Assembly (NCBI GenBank): GCA_930367215.1
Contig: OV884057.1
Location: forward strand, 204,155,621 to 204,219,620
Reading direction: 5' to 3'
From: Pollenia angustigena
Taxonomy: Eukaryota; Arthropoda; Insecta; Diptera; Polleniidae
DNA: 64,000 bases
Of this stretch, positions 56,400 to 64,000 are shown in pieces. Position 1 is the stretch's first letter. Every line of letters starts with the position of its first letter. The position numbers and the translations under genes were made by a program. The notes under the pieces were generated by a model. That model made no database searches, was not told where the DNA came from, and was given only the letters and a program-made list of their open reading frames with translations.

Positions 56400-57190
56400 T
56401 ATATTTTCTATTGATTAGTACAGATATCGAAAACTTTTCTAAATTTTTTTTTATAAGTAATTCAATTCCATTATTTTTTATAACTTTTAGCAATATAATT
56501 TCAAGTTGTTTAAACTTATAATTAAATTATTGCATGAGTTGACCAAGTAAGTGACTGTACTCTAGATGTTTGTCTGTCTGTCCATCCTTCTGTCTTTTGT
56601 AAAAGCAAGCGAATGAAGGTTTGTGTTAAGTTTTTTTCTTTTAAATTGATTTTGTTTAAATAGTAATAAAAAACGTATTACATATTTATTATTATAATTT
56701 CTTGGCATTTTTGCTGTTAATAACAGGTTTGTTTGTTTGCTGTTGATTGTTTGCTTAAAAACGAATAATTAAACAAAATATTTGTTGTTCAGCATGGAGG
56801 AGTCGAATATAAGAGTTTATTTAATTTTAATGTGATTTTCATTGCACTACAAACACGTGCAACAAAAGTTATTTTCTTATTTTGTTGATTGTAATAGAAT
56901 TTTATTTAAGCAACAACCAGTCAGAGATTTATTCGTTGTTTTTGTAGTTACATATTCGTTTGTAATTTTGTATTATATTATTTTGAAAATATAATGACAG
57001 TTCAGTATGAAACTAAAAAAAAAGATTATTTTGCAAAAAAATTATTGAAAAAAAAAATTTAACACCCACTAAAGAAATTTTGTAAAAATATTTTAATATT
57101 AGTTGTATATAAAGATAACTTGCAAATGCGCCATTAGAATTCTAAACCAAAATAACAGCTTATTTCGTTGAAGCTAAGAATGAATCAAGC
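56400..57190. other. AT-rich spacer
   Basis: Nothing recognised apart from a short TGTCTGTCTGTCC stretch at about 56,570. Confidence 0.4.
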
Positions 57191-57489
57191 CACTCTCGAT
57201 CTCCCTTACCTGAGGTGCTGCTTATTCCAGAGAGAGGGCTCTGCATCGATGCAACAAACAGTAGTCGGACGGTCTTGAAACATGCTACCGAGCGTTGTCA
57301 TGATGAAATATTTTGGCTTTATGTCTAGTCGCATATTTTGGGTGTTTTTCGGCCCACGTGTCCGGTGATCTTCTAGCAGAATTTCAGCAGTCCATAGACA
57401 TTCGGCTGGTTAACCGGATAATACTGTGATTTCTTTCGCCTTAATTTGTAGTAATGGACGTATTCTTTTATATTGCTGGCGTTGTATAC
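57191..57489 (-). other. Probable 3' region of the RTE-type element
   Basis: GC content stays raised after the last recognisable codons of the LINE, and no other element begins here. It is probably 3' UTR. No polyadenylation signal or tail was pinned down. Confidence 0.35.
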
Positions 57490-58776
57490 ATATTCCTTTT
57501 ACTTCTCGGGGGGTATAGAGCCATAACAAGGTGGTTGCAATAATCTCGATGGTCGGCTCGATGCTTGACTTCGCTCCAATTCAGCTTCCAGCTATGAGCT
57601 GGTCTCCCGACACGTCTGGTTCTCTGCGGATTCCAATGTTGGCATTTCTTGGCAACGTCATCGACATATCCAACTCACTTCCGCTTTCTTATTTGTGTTA
57701 ATAAACTGCTAGTTTGCCTCCATACAAAGTTGGTTGTAAGATATTGTTGCAGGCCAGAAAATCCGTAAGATCTTGCGGAGGCATTTGTTGAGAAACACTT
57801 GAAGATATATCACGTATATCACGTGGTGTTTCAGGTCTCGAATCCATACAACAGAACGGCTTTTTTGTTAGAATTTCTGAGATTGGACATATCTGCTGAT
57901 GAGCCACCAATTGTAAGGACCCAGGTATAAAGACTTTAAAGCCTCAATATCCCGTTCGCGTGTTGTTTTGGGTATTTATCTATTTCTAACCCAACCAATT
58001 TTGGGATCTCACTAATGGTGGACATTTTCCAATACATCTCTGAGAATGAGTCCTCCAACCGTTCTTGTAAACCCCTCTTAGGACGGATCGTTGCCTTCTG
58101 CATAACAGCATCAAGGACGCAGGTAAACGAGTAGAGGTAATAAAACGCAGCCTTGTCTAACACCAGTTTTCACCATAATCCTGTTGCTCAGCTGTTTTTC
58201 ATGTTAAACGCGGTAAGTAGCATTCTTGTTCAGGGATTAAATTAGTTGTGCTAGTTTTTTGGGTTCACACTTACATACCAGTGAGTTCTATATAGCGCTA
58301 TGGTTGAGTGTGTCAAAGGCCTTCTCAAAGTCTATAAATATAGCGTAAAATGGTGATCTCCATTCCACTAATGGGCAACGATAATCCTAACAGCCGTACC
58401 TAAACAAGAGCGGAAGACGGAACATTTTCTTTTGCTTAGTTTTTATGCTGATATGCCATACCTAAACAAGAGCGTCAACGTTGTGTCACGAACAATAGTG
58501 TAAACTTTCTTGTTTATTAAACCCACACAATAGAAGTATTTTACGTTGGACAATTGTTGTCGAGAGTCTGTTATTTACCATGCTTAACATGGTAACCATG
58601 GCTCGTCAGGCAAGGACTCATGAGACCAAAATGCCCTTATAATGGGTTTCAGCAGTCGGGCACTGGTTGTTCCGGCTGAAGAGATATTATCCAAGCCAGG
58701 AGATTTGTTTGATTTAAGGGATCTTATCGGTTCGCATATGTCACTTATCTCAGGGCAATCAGCATAGATTTCAGCG
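57490..58776 (-). pseudogene. RTE-type non-LTR retrotransposon, reverse transcriptase and C-terminus, decayed
   Basis: Read on the minus strand: SLKSNKSPGLDNIS and FWSHESLPDEPW (start of the RT domain, 58,760-58,600). A degraded middle with a duplicated CCTAAACAAGAGCG follows, then FIDFEKAFDTLNHS (motif A, near 58,330) and TGVRQGCVLLPLL (motif B, near 58,170). RGLQERLED, GLEIDK, VNKCLRRILRI-like, LESAENQT and LNWSEVKHRADHRDY give the C-terminal tail to about 57,490. The YADD motif C is not seen, so a deletion lies between 58,080 and 58,030. Multiple frameshifts and stops are present. The RTE assignment rests on motif wording and tail order. Confidence 0.8.
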
Positions 58777-58779
58777 TTT

Positions 58780-59183
58780 AATGTATGTGAAGCACATCCG
58801 CAAATGGGTTGCCAGTAGTGATGCGACTTTTTTATTCACCCCCAAAAAGCCATATAAGTTGGTAAAGACACAAACTATCACGCCTATCGTGAATAAAATC
58901 AAACTGTTTATTTCCTTGAAATTAAGCTTATTACCATACTTTTTTAGGAAACAGGGAACAATTTTTAATGGGTGCCTGCGCAATATATCGAGGCATTACC
59001 GCAAAAAATGCGAAAGCGACTCCTTTTTCATGTTCAATGTTTTTTTTTTATAAATAACTTTTTTTAATCGTTTATTAATTAAAATTTTTCATACTTAAAC
59101 TGTTATAAACACTAGTTAACAATAACAATTCCTATATACAATGTCTCATAATCGAGCTCTCAAGTATTATTAATATAATAATC
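58780..59183. other. Unassigned spacer
   Basis: Two overlapping opposite-strand frames (58,771-59,053) exist but neither shows a domain. Confidence 0.3.
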
Positions 59184-59346
59184 ACTTGGTTATGCGTGAA
59201 TTCGCCGTTGTCAAAAGAGTACGGAATTGTTAATTCGTAAATTGCCATTCCAACGTTTGGTTCGTGAAATTGCCCAAGATTTCAAGACAGATTTGCGTTT
59301 CCAGAGTTCGGCTGTTATGGCTCTTCAAGAAGCCAGTGAAGCCTTT
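59184..59346 (+). pseudogene. Histone H3 gene fragment (replication-dependent type)
   Basis: The frame reads LRE (1-base deletion) IRRCQKSTE then [28 protein letters not shown] and [12 protein letters not shown]. This is histone H3 from about residue 46 to 99. [11 protein letters not shown] identifies the replication-dependent H3 rather than H3.3. Tyr54 reads Cys and Tyr99 reads Phe. The first 45 and last 36 residues are absent. It stops exactly where a MITE begins (59,346). GC and codon use are far above the surroundings. No other histone gene is nearby, so this is an isolated piece of the histone cluster, not a functional gene. Confidence 0.93.
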
Positions 59347-59574
59347 ACGGCAAAAAAATTTCGTTTTTTTAATAAATGTTTTTATTGGCAACACTTGCAT
59401 CATCTCCTTAAATGTCATGGTTTATAGCAAAAACACAGCGACAGCCTTTATACAAAATTTATATAAAATAAAAAAAACCTTCACCTCACAAAATTTGTTT
59501 TGTCGCTTAACCGTTTTTTGGGGTAAAATTTTGTTTTGATCGCTTAAGCTTTTTTTGGGGTAATGACTCGATAT
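59346..59574. mobile_element. MITE with CGAGTCATTAC ends, copy 2
   Basis: The right end reads TCGCTTAAGCTTTTTTTGGG then GTAATGACTCG. A second similar terminus (GTCGCTTAACCGTTTTTTGG) lies 45 bp inside. The left end is TTTACGGCAAAAAAATTTCG, directly after the H3 codons. The interior GGCAACACTTGCATCATCTC is shared, inverted, with 8,528-8,550. Confidence 0.6.
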
Positions 59575-60734
59575 GTATATCGTATGCCATTTAATTGTTT
59601 TAAATTTTTAAAACTCAATAAAAATAATTAAGAACGAATTTAATTATTTCAACAATATTGCTACTTAAGAGCAATAGGTTTGTAGTAGCACGTCCGTTTC
59701 CGTTGTTTGTTGTTTCAAAATGACTGGCAGAAAGTATGAATGAATGAGTGAATAAATGAGCGAATGAATGAATGTTTGACTGAATATATGAATGGATAGT
59801 TAGTTAGAGTGCACGAAATGTCTATCATTTGCAAGTGCTTTTTTTATTTGATTATAAAAACAAAATCTACACAGGGAGACATAAACAAACGGCTTGAGAA
59901 CCGGTAGTCCATCAGGCAAGCAAAAAAAAAAAAAGTCGAACAACAAAAAGAAGAAGGAAGTCATCTGCAAGTAGCAACAACATTAATGCATTTGAAAGCT
60001 ATAAAAACTACAGCAAAAAACAAACACTGAACTAGGGAAGTTCCTAATAGAGTAGTGCAGTAACTGGTCTATCCACACAAACTCAAAAAAAAAAAAAAAA
60101 ACACTGGGCAACTGCCAACAAACAACACATCAGCATCTGCAACAACCTCATAATGCAGTAGTTACTACAAACAAACAACAAATGGTAGTAAGTAAATAGG
60201 AACAGAACATAACCTTACTTCATTAAAAACCATAAACAAAGTTAAATACAGAGACCCCCTCCAATATTATTTCAATTTTTTTTTTTTTTTTCTTATAATT
60301 TTCATTAGAAATAGACCCCAAGTTTTTTATTTCATACAAACTGTTTAGTGATCTAGTTATAGAAATGAATAAATAGCAAAAAAAAAAAAAAAATAACAAA
60401 AGTTTATATAAAATTTAAGTAGGAAAAAATTTAAAGAGAAAAAAAAACTATATTCAAGTGAAATCTAAATGTCAGATTGCATGCTTGGACAGGTGTGTTT
60501 TTTGCAGTCCAAGTTGTATCTGGCTGGTAAAATCTTAAAACACAAAAGTATTTGAATCCAATTGTTTGTTTGTTTATTTGTTTTGGAGTTTTAAGGAGAT
60601 GGACGGTAGAATTTGGGTAAAAAATTAATGTACCCTATAGAAATTTTATTTAATTAAAGTTTTAAGATGGTTCACTAGAGTCCGTGCTGAAAAAGCTTTC
60701 AAAGCACTGTAATGCTGAATCAAATTCAGAGTAC
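59575..60734. other. AT-rich region with simple repeats
   Basis: A degenerate (GAAT)n run occupies 59,735-59,800 and A-runs lie at 59,920, 60,085 and 60,380. No gene was recognised. Confidence 0.4.
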
Positions 60735-60800
60735 AGGCTGAGTAAAAACATTTTTAACTATGGTCACCTCCAATAGAACTATTTTCAACAAAAATTGTTA
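60735..60800. repeat. Fragment of the AACATG/GGTCACCTCCAA MITE family
   Basis: AACTATGGTCACCTCCAATA then GAACTATTTTCAACAAAAAT matches one end of the element at 62,751-63,234. The rest is missing. Confidence 0.6.
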
Positions 60801-61072
60801 AATGGTTAAAGCACATGAGAAAAAGGAGATTCTTTAAATAAAAGTTAAGAGGAAATAATCAAAAGACGCGAATCTTTCTAGGCAACCTTATACGATTCTT
60901 AAAACTTTTTAGAGTTGTTTGCAGGGGAACTTAAGCATTTCCATGATTAATTCAAAGCTGTCCAAATTAGCAATTCACTGTCCACCAAAGAAGTATCGAC
61001 ATTTACGATTATAAACTGTTATCTGTCATACACCCACGCAAATGAGAGAGAGAGAGAGTGCTAATACCACTT
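60801..61072. other. AT-rich spacer
   Basis: It has a GAGAGAGAGAGAG tract at about 61,045. Nothing else was recognised. Confidence 0.4.
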
Positions 61073-61887
61073 CTGGGGCTTAATTCTGGCAGTCGTGATC
61101 GAGTACTTTCTTGATTCGAAAGCAATGTTATTTCTAATATTTTCAGTCGATACTGAGAAAATCGAAATAATTTTTTCAGAATTGTGAAACTCCAACAACA
61201 CTAATTCCGATTCGTTCAGTATTGACTGAAATAATTAGATATTAAATTGCTTTCGAATCGAGAAAGTACACAGAAAAAATTATTGCCGAATTATTTTCAA
61301 ACAAACGCTTGTTTGAAAACTATTTTAATTTCTATAAATTTTTTTACTGACTCAAACAATATTTTTGTTTGATTTTTATTTAACCAACAAAAATGTGGAC
61401 AACTCTTCAAAAATATAATAAACGCGTTATTGGTATCAAGTTTTCATAATTTTGTAAGGATACAGCAACAGAGGGTGATAAAGAAACATTGTGTTGTGTG
61501 TATAAATAAGACTTCGTTCAAAAATTATTCCAACAAAAAAAATGTGTATCAAAGCCAGCCGGCGGCTCTTCTCTGCCGTCATCTTTTCTCATACAGTGCT
61601 TACTTGTGTGCGCTTCATTGCTTGTGCAAAAACTTTTTTTTTTTATTTTGAAATTTAGTATATGAATTTGAGTAAACTTTTTGTTTGATTCAGTTAAATT
61701 ATTTGTTTGAAAAAATCAGTGTTTTTTTTTTCAATAAACAAAATGCAAATAAATTGTTTGAATATGCGAATTTGTTTATAGGACCGATTTCAGACAAAAA
61801 ATTGTTTGATTCTACAAATTTTTTGTTTGAATTGGAAAAATAATTTTTTCTGTGTACTCGATCACGACTGCCAGAATCGGGCCCCTG
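61073..61887. mobile_element. MITE with C(A/T)GGGGC...TTCTGGCAG ends, copy 2, interrupted
   Basis: It shares both arms with 19,237-19,472 (GGCAGTCGTGATCGAGTACT, ATTCGAAAGCAAT). The right arm is split after GAGAAAGTA by the element at 61,269-61,854 and resumes CTCGATCACGACTGCCAG. Confidence 0.8.
61269..61854. mobile_element. TA-flanked MITE nested in the previous element
   Basis: The ends are CACAGAAAAAATTATT and AATAATTTTTTCTGTG, flanked by TA (61,267-61,268 and 61,855-61,856). This fits a Tc1/mariner-type MITE. The interior repeats TTGTTTGA/TCAAACAA words. A 73-codon frame inside shows no domain. Confidence 0.88.
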
Positions 61888-61973
61888 GTCTACCTTAAGT
61901 TCGTTCTCAAAAAAAAAAAAAAAAAAAACTTAAAAAGAGACAGGGCTGTTGAAAGGAAGAATATGCTTTAGAT

Positions 61974-62643
61974 CAGTGCTGCCAGAAGTAGGGAAAACCC
62001 CTACATGTAGGTATTTTTGATAATAAAATAGAAGCGTAGGAACAATCGGATAGATTTTTTAAAAACTGCAAAATGTAGGGATTTTTCCTAATATCGCATT
62101 ATTTATGAAATAAATGCAGAAAAAAACGAATTTTTAGTAATATTTTCTTGTCCAAAACTGTTGAAAATTTTTCTTTCCCCTAAAATCGTTTAAAAATATA
62201 TTTCCAGAGTTGTTTGTGGTTTTAAAAGTTGGCGACACTTATATGTATGTATATTTTTTTCAAAGATATCTTAAAAAGCAAAGTGGTGGGGCTTCTAAAC
62301 AATTGTTTGCTGAAGTAGACATCAATGGCTTAGTTGTGACAAATAAAGAATTTGTCGTAATGGTGTATAGGTGAAAATGGCATCCATTTCGCTAGTTACT
62401 ACCACTGGGATATTTTATATGTTGAAAGATTTATTTGCATTTATTATTTGTTTTGTACTTATTTTTTTGGCAAAGCTTTAATTCGAATAATATTTATTTT
62501 TTATAACTAATTTTTTTTCATCTATTTTAATAACAATAATGCGTAGGGAGTTTTGTAGGGAACATTTTTTCAACGTGTAGGGACAAATCGGATTTTGTTT
62601 ACCATGTGTAGGTATTTTTTGGAAAAATTTACTGGCAACACTG
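61974..62643. mobile_element. Non-autonomous hAT element with perfect 8-bp duplication
   Basis: CAGTGCTGCCAG and CTGGCAACACTG are flanked by CTTTAGAT on both sides (61,966-61,973 and 62,644-62,651). TGTAGG(G/T)A(T)TTTT words repeat near both ends (about 62,007, 62,074, 62,570 and 62,608), probable subterminal sites. No transposase. Confidence 0.92.
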
Positions 62644-62750
62644 CTTTAGATAAATGATTTACTTAAAGTGAACTAAATGTTTACGAAAATGTTTTCATAA
62701 TAAGTTGGTAAATAAAAAGGCAAACGACAAATCACAGGTTTAGCATACTA

Positions 62751-63234
62751 CACGCAGAGAAAAAACATGTTTAAATATGGTTACCTTCAACAAAACTATT
62801 TTGAAAGAAAATTTTAAATAAAATATGTTTGCTCTAATCCTATTATTGTTATCGACAACCAAGCTATGGTTAAATAAGACCTCCATCAAGAAGCAACAAC
62901 CATATTATGGTTGCCTCTAAACATGTTATGGTTAAATATGACAATAATTTGTTTTTAAATAAACAATACTTTTTTCCTCTTTTTCAAGAGCAACATGTTA
63001 TGGTTGAAAAACAACCATGCTATTATAAGTGTCAAGCATATTTTAGTTATTATGAACCATAACATGTTTGGAGGCAACCATATTATGGTTATGGCCCATT
63101 GATGGAGATCTAGTCTAACCATAATATGGTAGTCGGTGACAATAATATGGGCATATTAAACATAAAATGTTAAAAATTTTCTTTAAAAATAGTTTTATTG
63201 GAGGTGACCATATTTGAACATGTTTTTTCTCTGG
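62751..63234. mobile_element. TA-flanked MITE with GCAGAGAAAAAACATG ends
   Basis: CACGCAGAGAAAAAACATGT then TTAAATATGGTTACCTTCAA is mirrored by GGTGACCATATTTGAACATG then TTTTTTCTCTGGGAA, with TA outside each end. The interior is an imperfect long palindrome built of AACCATAATATGG/AACATGTTATGGTT words. Confidence 0.75.
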
Positions 63235-64000
63235 GAATAGAGGAGGGATATTTAGGTTTTTTCTCCCTAAAGGTAGCCTAACTTAAATTCGTTCTCTATG
63301 CTTATAAAAGTTTTCCCAACAATAAAGCTCCTTTAATGCATTTTTATGTTTAATGTTTGTTTAACTCTTGTTTTACTATCAAGAGGTTTTTATCTTATTC
63401 TCTTATTTTGTTGTTGTTGGTTTTTTTTTAAATATTACTCCCGTAATGAAAGAATTAATACGTAAAAGAGAATAAAGAAACAAAAAATAGGCATATGTTG
63501 TTTATTTAAGACATGTTGGTGTGTTGTAGTTGTTGTTTTAAGTAAATGTTGCTGCTAATACAGCAATTGCAACATGAGTAGGGTTCCTGGACTATTCGTA
63601 CTCCCGGGAACGTTAGAAAAAATTTTGTCTTTCATTGTCGGAAGAAATAATGTAAAAGTGTTGAATACAGAAGAAATTATGACCGTTTATAAAAATAATT
63701 TTGTAAAACAAAATTTGTTTGATCAAAAAAAAAAATGAAAGGTTTGTCTTACTTGTGGACAAACTGGAAGACCTCACAGGATTGGACATACCTTATTTGA
63801 AAGATAATTACGCCCACTTTCGTAATCTTTGGGCTATTTTTAAGGAAATTTTGAAATTCTCAGATGTACTAGTACTAGTGTGATCGAAATGCTTCGATAC
63901 AAAAATCTTTCTGAATAATGTTTTCGATATGGATGAAATAACAGTCATAATTCCCGAAATTTCCTGTTATTAAATTTTGATTGTGAAATAATCTTTCCGG
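63235..64000. other. Unassigned AT-rich end of window
   Basis: No gene or element boundary was recognised. The last 250 bp are slightly less AT-rich but show no domain on either strand. Confidence 0.35.

Noticed and set aside
59227..59427. A functional histone H3 or CENP-A-like gene
   Set aside because: The N-terminal 45 and C-terminal 36 residues are missing, a frameshift is present upstream, and the frame runs into a MITE.

Overview
This window is AT-rich, non-genic DNA from an insect, most likely a higher (calyptrate-type) fly. I found no complete host gene. The evidence for a fly is the repeat repertoire. It holds mariner and maT-like Tc1/mariner transposase fossils, hAT elements with CAG-G-TGCC ends, Jockey- and RTE-type LINE fragments, a Helitron, and several copies of a DINE-1/INE-1-like repeat. 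A fragment of a replication-dependent histone H3 gene is also present. The sequence could be a giant intron, an intergenic desert or heterochromatin.

Two layers make up most of the window. The first is a diverged satellite with a 31-bp period. Its unit alternates two short palindromes, a TATAGA-centred one and AGTTATCGATAACT. Blocks lie at about 15.0-15.9, 17.7-19.15, 30.2-32.1, 34.1-35.2, 37.25-39.2, 43.0-44.2, 47.0-49.0, 49.96-50.4 and 54.95-55.77 kb. Variant-core blocks lie at 22.45-22.8, 24.25-24.5, 34.4-34.9 and 45.75-45.87 kb. Altogether roughly 10 kb is satellite. The core TATCGATA is identical to the Drosophila DREF site and contains the BEAF-32 core CGATA.

The second layer is DNA transposons and MITEs, many with readable terminal inverted repeats (TIRs) and target-site duplications (TSDs). 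hAT-type: 24,902-26,374, 27,270-27,530, 35,339-36,161, 49,481-49,903, 51,226-51,488, 52,017-54,443 and 61,974-62,643. Harbinger-like with TTA duplications: 10,105-10,413 and 25,515-26,146. piggyBac-like with TTAA: 55,769-56,014. TA-flanked: 4,338-5,239, 61,269-61,854 and 62,751-63,234. Helitron: 3,620-4,308. Several are nested: a MITE inside a mariner transposase at 12 kb, a Harbinger-like MITE inside a hAT transposase at 25 kb, and a TA-MITE inside another MITE at 61 kb.

LINE remains are a Jockey-type reverse transcriptase piece (16.0-16.56 kb, minus), an RTE-type endonuclease piece (31.50-31.67 kb, minus) and a decayed RTE-type reverse transcriptase with C-terminal tail (57.49-58.78 kb, minus). 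Two long near-perfect inverted repeats stand out. One, at 37,531-38,370, carries a tRNA-like A/B-box motif in each arm. The other, at 20,312-21,508, has arms of about 430 bp and sits directly beside an (AT)n tract.

A few short stretches look like coding sequence and are unexplained: 34,959-35,120 (+), 36,470-36,567 (-), 36,742-36,860 (-), 37,038-37,138 (-) and 6,715-6,900 (+). They could be small exons of a gene with huge introns, or captured gene fragments. They are the least explained part of the window.
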